NCBI RefSeq assembly: GCF_900129445.1
Contig: NZ_FQVT01000001.1
Span: 248,001 to 312,000 of the forward strand
DNA from: Salegentibacter echinorum
GTDB taxonomy: Bacteria > Bacteroidota > Bacteroidia > Flavobacteriales > Flavobacteriaceae
Direction: 5' to 3'
Length of the DNA: 64,000 nt
This document shows positions 43,368 to 52,123 of this stretch, piece by piece (within the stretch, counting starts at the first letter, position 1; every line of letters starts with the position of its first letter). A model generated the notes under the pieces. That model searched no databases, was not told the origin of the DNA, and worked only from the letters and a program-made list of their open reading frames with translations. The translations under genes were made by a program, and so were the position numbers.

Positions 43368-44534
43368 ATGGCACAAATTTTATTAATTGAAGATGAAGCA
43401 GCAATTAGAAGGGTTTTAGTAAAAATTCTTTCTGAAGAAAATAAAAAGTATGAAGTAGAGGAGGCTGCAGATGGATTGGAAGGAGTAGAAAAGATTAAGG
43501 ATAAAGATTTCGATCTGGTTCTTTGTGATATTAAGATGCCAAAGATGGACGGGGTGGAAGTGCTGGAGGCTATCATGAAAATTAAGCCTGAAATCCCCGT
43601 AGTGATGATTTCTGGTCACGGCGACCTTGAAACGGCTGTAAACACGATGAAAAAAGGTGCTTTTGACTATATTTCGAAACCACCAGATCTTAACCGATTG
43701 CTCAACACCGTAAGAAATGCTTTAGATCGAAAAGAGTTGGTAGTAGAAAACACCCGACTTAAAAAGAAAGTGAGCAAGAATTTTGAAATGATTGGTGAGT
43801 CTGAAGAAATTCAAAGAATTAAACAATTAATTGAAAAAGTAGCACCTACCGATGCCCGCGTGCTTATTACAGGCCAAAATGGAACCGGAAAAGAATTGGT
43901 AGCACATTGGTTGCATCAAAAAAGTGATAGGTCTAAAGCAGCAATGGTAGAAGTGAATTGTGCAGCTATTCCTGCAGAATTAATAGAGAGCGAACTCTTT
44001 GGCCACGTAAAAGGCGCTTTTACATCTGCTAATAAAGATAGGGCGGGTAAGTTTGAAGCTGCCAACGGCGGTACAATTTTTCTCGATGAAATTGGCGATA
44101 TGAGCCTTTCTGCCCAGGCTAAAGTGCTACGTGCACTTCAGGAAAACAAAATTTCCCGGGTGGGAAGTGATAAAGATATTAAAGTAGATGTGCGTGTGGT
44201 TGCAGCGACCAATAAAGATCTCAAAAAAGAAATTGAAGAAAAGAAATTTAGGGAAGATTTATATCATCGTTTGGCAGTAATTTTAATAGAAGTACCTTCC
44301 TTAAATGAGCGCAGGGATGACATCCCATTACTTATCGATTATTTTAGTGAGAAGATTTCGGCAGAACACGGTTCCAATAAAAAAGAGTTCACTAAGGATG
44401 CAATCAATACTTTAAAGGAATATGACTGGCGCGGAAACATTCGGGAATTGCGCAATGTTATAGAGCGTCTGGTTATTCTTGGTGGAGATGAGATCTCAGA
44501 AGAAGATGTGCAGTTGTTTGGTAGTAAATTTTAA
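43368..44534 (+). CDS. Sigma54-type response regulator lacking a DNA-binding domain
   Basis: 388 residues. Receiver domain 1-120: acidic pocket E8/D9, phospho-acceptor D54, S82, K104. AAA+ domain about 138-385: Walker A GQNGTGKE (169-176), Walker B GGTIFLDEIG with D240/E241, sensor and arginine-finger regions such as KFREDLYHRLAVI. The sigma54-contact loop reads GAFTSA (216-221), not GAFTGA. The chain ends at FGSKF right after the AAA+ lid, with no Fis-type helix-turn-helix, while usual NtrC-like proteins have about 60-80 residues more. It may act from solution, or may not be a sigma54 activator. Confidence 0.92.
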   Translation: MAQILLIEDEAAIRRVLVKILSEENKKYEVEEAADGLEGVEKIKDKDFDLVLCDIKMPKMDGVEVLEAIMKIKPEIPVVMISGHGDLETAVNTMKKGAFDYISKPPDLNRLLNTVRNALDRKELVVENTRLKKKVSKNFEMIGESEEIQRIKQLIEKVAPTDARVLITGQNGTGKELVAHWLHQKSDRSKAAMVEVNCAAIPAELIESELFGHVKGAFTSANKDRAGKFEAANGGTIFLDEIGDMSLSAQAKVLRALQENKISRVGSDKDIKVDVRVVAATNKDLKKEIEEKKFREDLYHRLAVILIEVPSLNERRDDIPLLIDYFSEKISAEHGSNKKEFTKDAINTLKEYDWRGNIRELRNVIERLVILGGDEISEEDVQLFGSKF

Positions 44535-44647
44535 TTGCGGGACGATAGCCAAAATTTGATTCTACGAGAAAGAACAGCCTAGAAATGCAAGAATTTTTTC
44601 TGAATAATGTATCCTTTTTGATCGAAATTGTTGAAAAATAAACTTAC

Positions 44648-44707
44648 TTCACTCTAAAAGTTATTTCCCCGATTCCTTGAAGAATTTAATTTTTAGAGTG
44701 AATTTTT
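44648..44707. terminator. Long-loop hairpin between convergent genes, possible bidirectional terminator
   Basis: TTCACTCTAAAA and TTTTAGAGTGAA pair across a loop of about 30 bases, with TTTT on both exits. It separates the convergent response-regulator and GNAT-like genes. Confidence 0.6.
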
Positions 44708-44711
44708 AGTT

Positions 44712-45356
44712 TTAATCTTTTGGAGGTGGGTTATACCTCAAAAAATACATAGTGTCCCCGCTGGGGTGGTCCCACTCATGGAAAAGCTCAAACCCAAAAC
44801 GTTGATAAACCAGGGCGTTTTTGCGCATTCTCGTTTCGGCATATAGCGGAATTTGATATTCCTTTGCCTGCCGGTAAAACTCGTCTTTCATTTCCTTACC
44901 CACCTGGGTATCTGCTCCCCTGGAGTCGGCTAAAATTCCCCAAAACCAGCAATATAAATAATCTCCCTCTTGCGGACGTTGCTTTTGGATATAATTTTGG
45001 TTTTTTACAATACTGTAAGCATTTCTAATGCCGGTTACATTAAGCACTAAGCCAATTTGTGTTCTAATATCTTTAAGAAAATTATCGTCTTTTTTATTGG
45101 TACGGAACAAAATAGCAATACCTTTTCTATTTTTAGAAATCACTAAAGCATCTTTCTCAATAGCTTTCTCTACCATATGAGTAGCCAAATATCTAAAACG
45201 CTTATGGCGGTCACCACCTTTTTTTACAATCTCCATTGAAGATGGGATTTCTTTTAAAAGGCTGGTTACCTTGGCGATAATCTCTTCTTTTTCTTCTTTG
45301 TTCACACCATATTTATTTAGCGGCGAAGATATAAAATTTATCCTTTTTTTGATCAA
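44712..45356 (-). CDS. GNAT-fold acetyltransferase-like protein
   Basis: 214 residues. The last half has the GNAT layout: beta-strand YLYCWFWGILADSRGADTQVGKEMKDEF (acetyl-CoA-loop position, though the canonical RGxGxG is altered to DSRGADTQVG), IPLYAETRMRKNALVYQRFGFELFHEWDHP and YFLRY. The first 90 residues are less conserved and basic. The start is UUG at 45356 or GTG at 45305; no ATG lies near the N-terminus. Substrate unknown. It stands alone. Confidence 0.75.
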   Translation of the reverse strand: MIKKRINFISSPLNKYGVNKEEKEEIIAKVTSLLKEIPSSMEIVKKGGDRHKRFRYLATHMVEKAIEKDALVISKNRKGIAILFRTNKKDDNFLKDIRTQIGLVLNVTGIRNAYSIVKNQNYIQKQRPQEGDYLYCWFWGILADSRGADTQVGKEMKDEFYRQAKEYQIPLYAETRMRKNALVYQRFGFELFHEWDHPSGDTMYFLRYNPPPKD

Positions 45357-45574
45357 TTGTTAAGCTTTGAATGCTTGTTGCTTCTTAAAGTTTATCGGGA
45401 ATTTTAAAAGTGATCCAGGAAACTTTTGGTATAAAAGTTGAAAACCGATTATTAAAGATTAATCGGCTTATCTCAACCTACAGGTAGCTATTTATAAAAC
45501 CTATAATTTAAAGCTTAGCTTGTCTAGATTAACTATTTTAGCAACATAGTTTTATGGCATAAAAGTTTATTTAA

Positions 45575-46963
45575 ATGAAGAAATTTTTGTTTTTATTATC
45601 TGGTATATTATTAAGTTTTGGCTTAACTGCTCAAGAAAATACAATTAAAGAAAATGATTCTATACAGATACGTAAAATATTCAATACGGCTCTTGTGAAT
45701 GGGAAAGCTTATAACTGGCTAGATCATCTTTCCAATGCTATTGGAGGAAGATTGTCTGGTTCATTAAATGCTCAAAAAGCCGTAGAATATACGCAATCTC
45801 AATTGGAAGAACTTGGTTTGGACAAAGTTTGGTTACAGCCTGTTATGGTGCCAAAATGGACCCGCGGAACCCGGGAATATGCTTATATACAAACAGGCCC
45901 AGGTTCTTCAACCGAAGTAAATATAGCGGCTCTTGGCGGCTCTATAGCTACACCTACCGGTGGTTTAAAAAAACAGGTAATTGAAGTGCAGGGGCTGGAG
46001 GAGCTGGAAGAGTGTAAAGGAGAGATAAAAGATAAGATTGTATTTTATAATCGCCCAATGGATCCTACACATATCCAAACTTTTAAAGCTTATGGAAGCT
46101 GTGTAGATCAGCGCTACTCGGGAGCTGAGGCCGCTGCAAAGTATGGCGCTGCCGCGGTTATTGTGAGATCGCTTAGTTTAAAGATAGACGAGCATCCCCA
46201 CACCGGCTCTATGAGTTATGGCAATCTCCCAAATAGTAAGCGAATTCCCGCAGCAGCGATTAGTACTAAAGATGCCGATTATCTAAGCGGAATTTTAAAG
46301 CTGAAAAAAGATTTGGAATTTTATTTAAAATTGAGCTCAGAAAATCGCGGGGAAGTGAAATCCTATAATGTGATAGGCGAAATTACCGGAAGCGAATTCC
46401 CAAAAGAAATTATGCTTGTTGGCGGGCATCTTGATTCCTGGGATTTAGGCGATGGCGCCCATGATGATGGCGCAGGGGTTGTGCAGTCTATGGAAGTGCT
46501 TCGATTACTCAAAGAAATTGATTATAAGCCTAAACGAACCCTAAGGGTAGTGCTTTTTATGAATGAAGAAAATGGTTTGCGTGGCGGAAAGAAATACGCT
46601 GAAGTTGCAAAAATCAACAATGAAAACCACATTTTTGCTTTAGAAAGCGATGCCGGAGGGTTTACACCACGCGGATTCTCATTTGAAGCGAGTGATGCAC
46701 AATTTGCAAAAATAGAAGGTTGGAAAACACTTTTTAAACCTTATCTTATTCACTATTTTGAACAGGGGGGAAGTGGAGCAGATATAGGCCCATTAAAAAA
46801 TGAGCATATAGTACTTGCGGGCCTGGCACCAGATTCGCAACGTTATTTTGATATTCATCACGCAGCTACCGATACTTTTGAACAAATAAATAAACGTGAA
46901 TTAGAATTGGGAGCTGCCACTATGACTTCTCTAATTTATCTAATTGATAAATATGGACTGTAA
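45575..46963 (+). CDS. Exported M28 family zinc peptidase
   Basis: 462 residues with a signal peptide (cut after LTAQ, residue 20). Helical domain, a PA-type insertion (about 115-260), and the M28 catalytic core: H285 in GGHLDSW, D297/D298 in HDDGAG, E331/E332 in NEENG, D359 in SDAGG, and H428/H429 in DIHHAATD. These are the zinc ligands and catalytic glutamate of the carboxypeptidase Q/aminopeptidase group. It probably degrades peptides in the periplasm or outside. Monocistronic. Confidence 0.94.
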   Translation: MKKFLFLLSGILLSFGLTAQENTIKENDSIQIRKIFNTALVNGKAYNWLDHLSNAIGGRLSGSLNAQKAVEYTQSQLEELGLDKVWLQPVMVPKWTRGTREYAYIQTGPGSSTEVNIAALGGSIATPTGGLKKQVIEVQGLEELEECKGEIKDKIVFYNRPMDPTHIQTFKAYGSCVDQRYSGAEAAAKYGAAAVIVRSLSLKIDEHPHTGSMSYGNLPNSKRIPAAAISTKDADYLSGILKLKKDLEFYLKLSSENRGEVKSYNVIGEITGSEFPKEIMLVGGHLDSWDLGDGAHDDGAGVVQSMEVLRLLKEIDYKPKRTLRVVLFMNEENGLRGGKKYAEVAKINNENHIFALESDAGGFTPRGFSFEASDAQFAKIEGWKTLFKPYLIHYFEQGGSGADIGPLKNEHIVLAGLAPDSQRYFDIHHAATDTFEQINKRELELGAATMTSLIYLIDKYGL

Positions 46964-47009
46964 AGTCAACAACTTTTCTGGAGCTTTTATGTTTTAAGAA
47001 AGAACAAAA

Positions 47010-47075
47010 ATCGTAGCTATCATCTTTTAGTCTTTTTTCTTGTCTCTATCAGCCTAGCAATTTTGATTCTTAATT
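47010..47075. repeat. TTTAGTCTTTTTTCTTG dispersed repeat, copy 3 (short)
   Basis: The shared word TTTAGTCTTTTTTCTTGT and following AGCAATTTTGATTCTTAATTAG relate this tract to those at 15062 and 27220. It lies upstream of the MATE gene. Confidence 0.5.
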
Positions 47076-47123
47076 AGATAACATTAAAGCATAGATATCA
47101 ATCAGCTTTTATTTCGATTTCAA

Positions 47124-47153
47124 TTTTTGGACGATAAATTCCTATTATATTTG
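47124..47153 (+). promoter_or_regulatory. Promoter of the MATE gene
   Basis: TATATTTG at 47146-47153 fits the -7 box; a T-rich TTTTTGG at 47124-47130 stands about 19 bp upstream as the -33 region. Transcription would start about 10 nt before the UUG start codon at 47171. Confidence 0.55.
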
Positions 47154-47170
47154 CCGCCAAAATTAGAGGT

Positions 47171-48541
47171 TTGCAATTACAGGCTTATACCAAAGAATTC
47201 AGTAAAAATTTACAGCTCGCTTTTCCCGTGATGATGGGACAATTGGGACACGTGCTCGTTGGGCTGGTAGATAATTTAATGATTGGTAGATTGGGACCTG
47301 CATCACTGGCCGCGGTATCCCTGGGAAATAGCATGATTTTTATTGCGCTTTCTATGGGAATTGGTTTTTCTTTTGCCATTACTCCGCTAATCGCAGAGGC
47401 AGATGGAGCTAAAGATATTAAAAACGGTAGAAGCTATTTTCACCATGGCCTTATCCTTTGTACTATAAACGGTATTTTACTATTTCTGGTATTATTAATA
47501 GCAAAACCGGTATTGTATTACTTAGATCAGCCCCCAGAGGTTGTAGAGCTCGCTTTACCATACCTAAATATTGTAGCTTTCTCTATGGTGCCGCTTATGA
47601 TCTTCCAGGCATTTAAACAATTTGCCGATGGACTTTCCCAAACAAAATATGCGATGTATGCCACACTTATCGCTAACGTGGTGAATGTAGTCTTTAATTA
47701 TATTCTTATTTATGGTGTTTGGATCTTCCCTAGATTAGAATTGGAAGGTGCAGCAATTGGTACTTTAATTTCCCGTTTTTTTATGCTTTGGTTTATTTGG
47801 GAAATTTTAAGAAGAAAGAAAAAGTTTGCCGAATATTTTAAATGGGGTAGAAAAGAAGCACTTAATTCAAAAGTCTTCAAACGCCTATTGAACCTCGGGT
47901 TTCCTACAGCCCTTCAAATGCTTTTTGAAGTAGCCATTTTTACGGCCACTGTTTTTCTTGCCGGTTTACTGGGAACAAATCCCCAGGCCGCCAACCAAAT
48001 TGCATTAAACCTGGCTTCTATGACGTTTATGATTGCTGTAGGCCTTGGGGTTACCGCTACAATTAGGGTGGGAAACCAAAAAGGCCTGGCACAATTTAAA
48101 GATTTAAGAAGAATTGCGCTTTCCACCTTTTTGCTGGTATTTTTAATTGAAGCTGTTTTTGCACTTGCCTTTATTTTATTAAAAGATTGGTTGCCTACTT
48201 TTTATATAGATAATGCTGAAGTGATTTTACTTTCAGCGCAACTATTGGTGGTGGCCGCTTTATTTCAGCTAAGCGACGGCTTGCAGGTAGTTATCCTTGG
48301 GGCTTTAAGAGGTTTGCAGGATGTGAAGGTTCCCACACTAATCTGTTTTATATCTTATTGGATTATAGGTTTTCCGGTTTCCTGGTATTTTGGAAAAGCG
48401 AAGATGATGGGAAGTATGGGGATTTGGCTGGGGTTACTGGCCGGATTATCTGCTTCGGCATTATTGTTGTACTTTCGGTTCAATTATTTATCAAAAAAAC
48501 TTATTTTAAAAAATTATAAACTTGCTCAATCTAAAATATAA
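47171..48541 (+). CDS. MATE family multidrug/Na+ antiporter
   Basis: 456 residues in twelve transmembrane helices, in two equal bundles: QLAFPVMMGQLGHVLVGLVDNLMIGRLGPASLAAVSLGN opens the first (family signature; printed in part) and NLGFPTALQMLFEVAIFTATVFLAGLLG the second. MATE proteins export cationic drugs and metabolites using H+ or Na+. The start is UUG at 47171, with no in-frame ATG before residue 21. Followed 2 bp later by a small hypothetical gene and the PAP2 gene. Confidence 0.95.
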   Translation: MQLQAYTKEFSKNLQLAFPVMMGQLGHVLVGLVDNLMIGRLGPASLAAVSLGNSMIFIALSMGIGFSFAITPLIAEADGAKDIKNGRSYFHHGLILCTINGILLFLVLLIAKPVLYYLDQPPEVVELALPYLNIVAFSMVPLMIFQAFKQFADGLSQTKYAMYATLIANVVNVVFNYILIYGVWIFPRLELEGAAIGTLISRFFMLWFIWEILRRKKKFAEYFKWGRKEALNSKVFKRLLNLGFPTALQMLFEVAIFTATVFLAGLLGTNPQAANQIALNLASMTFMIAVGLGVTATIRVGNQKGLAQFKDLRRIALSTFLLVFLIEAVFALAFILLKDWLPTFYIDNAEVILLSAQLLVVAALFQLSDGLQVVILGALRGLQDVKVPTLICFISYWIIGFPVSWYFGKAKMMGSMGIWLGLLAGLSASALLLYFRFNYLSKKLILKNYKLAQSKI

Positions 48542-48543
48542 CT

Positions 48544-48774
48544 ATGGAGATTCCTAAATTCCTTCTTGGTGATAATACCGATTTCCCTACTGCGGTTTTT
48601 GTGGTTCATACCGATTTTCCAAGGTTTATAATTAATCTTGAAAATGACGAAGTAGAGTGGTTGGAAGAATTTGACCAACAAGACGAAGATGAACTAAAAA
48701 ATGAGACTGAAAACCTTATTAAAGAAGCGTCTGCTTTTTACGATAGGGAAGTGACCAGGTATGAAAAAGACTAA
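48544..48774 (+). CDS. Small acidic conserved hypothetical protein
   Basis: 76 residues, predicted to start with a few beta strands (FLLGDNTDFPTAVFVVHTDFPRFIINLEND) and end in an acidic helix (FDQQDEDELKNETENLIKEASAFYDREV). No signal or membrane segment. The arrangement MATE, this gene, PAP2 with gaps of 2 and 0 bp makes it part of one operon. No named family is known to me. Confidence 0.75.
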   Translation: MEIPKFLLGDNTDFPTAVFVVHTDFPRFIINLENDEVEWLEEFDQQDEDELKNETENLIKEASAFYDREVTRYEKD

Positions 48775-49368
48775 ATGGAGAGAATAATTGAATTAGATCA
48801 TCAACTTTTTATATGGCTTAATAATTTAGGCTCAGAAAATTGGGATTGGCTATGGTTGTTTATTACGGATAAGTGGTCGGCAATACCGCTTTACGCCTTT
48901 TTATTGTTCTTAATTTTTAAAAAATTTGGATGGAAAGCCAGTTTGCTTACCATGCTGTTTATAACTCTGTTAATTACAGCTACAGATCAATTGGGGAATA
49001 TTTGTAAAGATTTCTTCGATCGTTTAAGGCCCTGTCGTCAGGAAGGCGTTATGGAATATACCCGTTTTGTCGCCAAAAGATGTGGTTCTTATGGTTTTTT
49101 CTCTGCTCACGCTGCTAATTCTATGGGCGTGGCAGTTTTTCTAGTACTCATATTCGGAAAAACCTATTCCAAATATATTTATTTTTTAATTTGTTGGGCT
49201 TTACTCGTCGCTTATAGCAGGGTTTATGTGGGAGTTCATTATCCGGGAGACATTGTGGCCGGCATCATAGTCGGGATATTTTTTGGTTTTTTATTTTATA
49301 AACTGCATACTTATGTTCAGGCGAAGGTTTTTAAAAAACTTAATAAGCAATCTGTGATTAACGAGTAA
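48775..49368 (+). CDS. PAP2-type membrane phosphatase
   Basis: 197 residues with six membrane helices. The three PAP2 motifs are present: KDFFDRLRP (motif 1), FFSAHAANS (motif 2, here SAH in place of the usual SGH) and SRVYVGVHYPGDIVAG (motif 3). The enzyme removes phosphate from lipid phosphates such as undecaprenyl pyrophosphate or phosphatidic acid. The start directly follows the stop of the previous gene (TAAATG). Confidence 0.94.
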   Translation: MERIIELDHQLFIWLNNLGSENWDWLWLFITDKWSAIPLYAFLLFLIFKKFGWKASLLTMLFITLLITATDQLGNICKDFFDRLRPCRQEGVMEYTRFVAKRCGSYGFFSAHAANSMGVAVFLVLIFGKTYSKYIYFLICWALLVAYSRVYVGVHYPGDIVAGIIVGIFFGFLFYKLHTYVQAKVFKKLNKQSVINE

Positions 49369-49997
49369 TAATTGTTTAATGATTTTTTAGTATTAATTTT
49401 ACACATCGATTTCCGTAAAAGACGTTATTCTGAAAACTGTTTATTCCAAATAGTTTGATTTGAATTTTTTATTACCTCAGTTCGACCTAAGTTGATTGAA
49501 GTTCAAAGCCAGTTGGTTCGAGACCCCTTACAAAAGTTTTAAAAAACGCTAATATTGAAATAATACCTTCAAAATTAAAGCCGAAAGAAGTTGCAATGAA
49601 TTTCGCTGAAAAAAGGGTGGTTGCATGAGTATCTTTAATAGAATGCAAGTTCATAATTTCCTGTAAAGACAGATTTAGCTGAAATTGCTAAAAAATCAAG
49701 GTTTTTAAGTTGGTTACAGCTTAGTTTTTATTTTTCCCTACAGGATGATGATTATTCGAAGGGCAGCGCTTTAAAGGCGAAATATGATACTTAAAAACTA
49801 TTGAAGCTCAAACTTTAAGTTAATAATTCAGACAGCTTTTTTTTGCTATTATAGCTTATCATTATGGTCAACCCATGTCAATTTTCACTCGTTTTTCTTA
49901 AGTCGGGTTATTTATGACAAATTTATGAACCCAATCTTTGTAAGCCTGCTTTATGCTTGTTATATTGAGAGTTTATCAATTAAACCAATATATAGAG
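49369..49997. other. Long intergenic region, possible remnant reading frame near 49493-49629
   Basis: No intact gene is seen in this gap. On the plus strand about 43 codons ending at TGA 49629 are open and give VGSRPLTKVLKNANIEIIPSKLKPKEVAMNFAEKRVVA in part (printed with care as a tail ...KPKEVAMNFAEKRVVA), without a start codon before them. This may be a gene remnant or chance. The rest is AT-rich; the ohr promoter must lie near 49940-49985. Confidence 0.35.
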
Positions 49998-50429
49998 ATG
50001 AAAAATTTGTATAAAACAACGGTAACTACAAAAGGAGCTAGAAATGGTCACGCAAAAAGTGACGATGGACTACTGGATGTAGCTTTGAGTGTACCCAAAT
50101 CCATGGGCGGCGACGGTGGTAATAATACCAACCCAGAGCAATTGTTTGGAGCGGGATATTCCGCTTGTTTTGGAGGTGCTTTACAACTAGTTGCAAAGAA
50201 TCACGGGGTAGAATTAAGTGAAGACCTTAGCGTAAGTGCAGTGGTAGAGTTAGGTAAAACCGAAGAAGGCAATTTACAATTGGCAGTTATTTTAGATTGC
50301 TATTTACCCGGAGTGGATGTAGAAACTGGTGAGAAAATCGTTAACGAAGCTCACGAAGTTTGTCCTTATTCCCGCGCCACCAGAGATAATATAGACGTTA
50401 CCTTAAACCTAATGGTTGACGAGGATTAA
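49998..50429 (+). CDS. ohr: Organic hydroperoxide resistance protein, OsmC/Ohr family
   Basis: 143 residues. Ohr reduces organic hydroperoxides with a reactive cysteine pair, here C57 in GYSACFGGAL and C122 in EVCPYSRATR, and the family elements SVPKSMGGDGGNNTNPEQLFGAGYSAC and DCYLPGVD. ATG 49998 (MKNLYKTTVTTKG) begins the conserved domain; an in-frame start 45 bp upstream is unlikely. Monocistronic and followed by a strong terminator. Confidence 0.93.
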   Translation: MKNLYKTTVTTKGARNGHAKSDDGLLDVALSVPKSMGGDGGNNTNPEQLFGAGYSACFGGALQLVAKNHGVELSEDLSVSAVVELGKTEEGNLQLAVILDCYLPGVDVETGEKIVNEAHEVCPYSRATRDNIDVTLNLMVDED

Positions 50430-50604
50430 ACATTTCTTTGCTAAAAGAAAGTTGTGACTGTCTAAAAAGCACTTTGATTTACTATCGGGATAAACGAAAG
50501 TATTTTCAACTTTTTGGAAATCAATAAGTAGGTTAAAGCACTTTGATGATAATAACGTTAAAGTTTACTTTTAAAACAGCCATTTACTATTTTCTTAAAA
50601 TATC

Positions 50605-50642
50605 AAAGCTCACAAATACTTGCTATTTGTGAGCTTTTTTTA
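50605..50642 (+). terminator. Terminator of ohr, overlapping the DUF2911 stop codon
   Basis: AAAGCTCACAAATA and TATTTGTGAGCTTT form a long stem with a CTTGC loop and seven T. The TAG stop codon of the convergent DUF2911 gene is in the stem, so both genes end here. Confidence 0.85.
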
Positions 50643-51198
50643 TATCCTGTTTTATGGGAATGCTCAAAAAAGTTTTGTCCCAGGCTAATTGTAAATAAAT
50701 AAAACCGTTTTGTTCTGTAAACTTTATTGTGAATTGGTCGAGACTATTTTTTAACTTTTTGGCGGGGACTTCAAGCACTAGTGCATCAAAAGCTGCGTCT
50801 CTATAAGCTTCTTCGTCCAGGTTTATTCCCCAGGGGTACATCCTATCGTTAAATATAACTTTCCAGGAATTTTCTTTGGGGATTGTCCAGAGTGTATATT
50901 TTCCTGCTTTTAATAATGATCCATCTATAAGGATATCTTTATTCGTAGAAAATGTGGTAGCTTCATTAGCTCCCGTTCGCCATACTTTATTATAAGGAAT
51001 AAGCTCTCCAAAAATTTCCCTGTTCTTTTTATAAGGCCGGTTATAGAAAACTTCCAAATGTAAATCATCCCTGTTATAGCTCACTGTATCTTCCGGACTG
51101 TGGGATTTGGTATTGGAGTGAAATAAAAAAACAACCACAGCAGCAACAGCCATGATTGCAATTCCTATTTTTAAATATGTTTTTACAGGCTTTTTCAT
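50623..51198 (-). CDS. DUF2911 membrane-anchored protein
   Basis: 191 residues: an N-terminal membrane anchor (residues 8-27), then the DUF2911 beta domain with LHLEVFYNRPYKKNREIFGELIPYNKVWRTGANEATTFST (printed in part), GKYTLWTIPKENSWKVIFN, and LPAKKLKNSLDQFTIKF-like strands. Typical periplasmic proteins of Bacteroidota, function unknown. The reading frame ends inside the ohr terminator hairpin. Confidence 0.9.
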   Translation of the reverse strand: MKKPVKTYLKIGIAIMAVAAVVVFLFHSNTKSHSPEDTVSYNRDDLHLEVFYNRPYKKNREIFGELIPYNKVWRTGANEATTFSTNKDILIDGSLLKAGKYTLWTIPKENSWKVIFNDRMYPWGINLDEEAYRDAAFDALVLEVPAKKLKNSLDQFTIKFTEQNGFIYLQLAWDKTFLSIPIKQDIKKAHK

Positions 51199-51387
51199 TT
51201 TAAGCTTATCCTTACGCTAAATTGCACTTTTAATAGGCGATATATAAATGCTTCAAAAAACGTGCAATTTTTCAACTTATCGAAAAAAGTAAAATTAATG
51301 CAAATTTGGGCAATGTTTTGCTAAACTAAAATGCTTGCTGTAATTTTAGCGATTCCCCAAAAAAATAAAAATTATTAAAAGTTGCTT

Positions 51388-52089
51388 ATGGGACCCGACG
51401 GTTTTTCTGAATTTCTATCTAAACTCACTTTGGGGTTTACCAGCGTATTGGATGCTAATTTAAAGGAAGAAGATTATATTGTTATAGATCTTTCTGAAAA
51501 TAATGTGGAGCTCAAAAAAGTAGATATTTCTTCCTCCCGCGCTTTTTCTAAATATATCGCAGAATATTTAAATGCTTTTGGAAAGAAAGTTGCCTTTGGA
51601 GGTTATTCAGAAGTGCGTAAACTATATCAAAGAAGCGAATTGTTTACTGCTTCAAAAGACGAAAATCACAATAGGAATATTCACTTAGGTTTAGATTTTT
51701 GGGCCGATGCTTATACCGATGTTCTGGCAGTTTTAGATGGAAAAATTCATAGTTATAACGATAATGCAAATTTTGCGGATTATGGCCCGACAATCATTTT
51801 AGAACATAATTATGAAAACAAAGTATTCTACTCGCTGTATGGCCATTTAAGTAGAGAGTCTTTGCAGAATCTTGTTCTGGGAACCAAGATAAAAAAAGGA
51901 GAGAAAATTGGTGAATTAGGTAGTCCAGAGGAGAACGGAGACTATGCGCCACATCTGCATTTTCAAATTATCGAAGATCTGAAAGAAAAAATTGGAGATT
52001 TTCCCGGAGTTACCTCCAGGAAGGATCTGGATTTTTATTTACAAAATTGTCCCAATCCCAATTATTTACTTAAACTTAGAAGTAATTAA
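51388..52089 (+). CDS. M23 family peptidase-like protein
   Basis: 233 residues. The LytM-type zinc fold is visible: NRNIHLGLDFWA (HxxxD), GHLSRESLQN and APHLHFQII (HxH), giving the H, D, H zinc site of M23 peptidases. No signal peptide or membrane segment is apparent, unlike peptidoglycan hydrolases, so its place and substrate are uncertain. Standalone; in some Bacteroidota such a domain is fused to aminotransferases. ATG 51388 is preferred to UUG 51382. Confidence 0.85.
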   Translation: MGPDGFSEFLSKLTLGFTSVLDANLKEEDYIVIDLSENNVELKKVDISSSRAFSKYIAEYLNAFGKKVAFGGYSEVRKLYQRSELFTASKDENHNRNIHLGLDFWADAYTDVLAVLDGKIHSYNDNANFADYGPTIILEHNYENKVFYSLYGHLSRESLQNLVLGTKIKKGEKIGELGSPEENGDYAPHLHFQIIEDLKEKIGDFPGVTSRKDLDFYLQNCPNPNYLLKLRSN

Positions 52090-52123
52090 GATTAAAGTTT
52101 ATCGAGGTCCAATAAAACAATAC

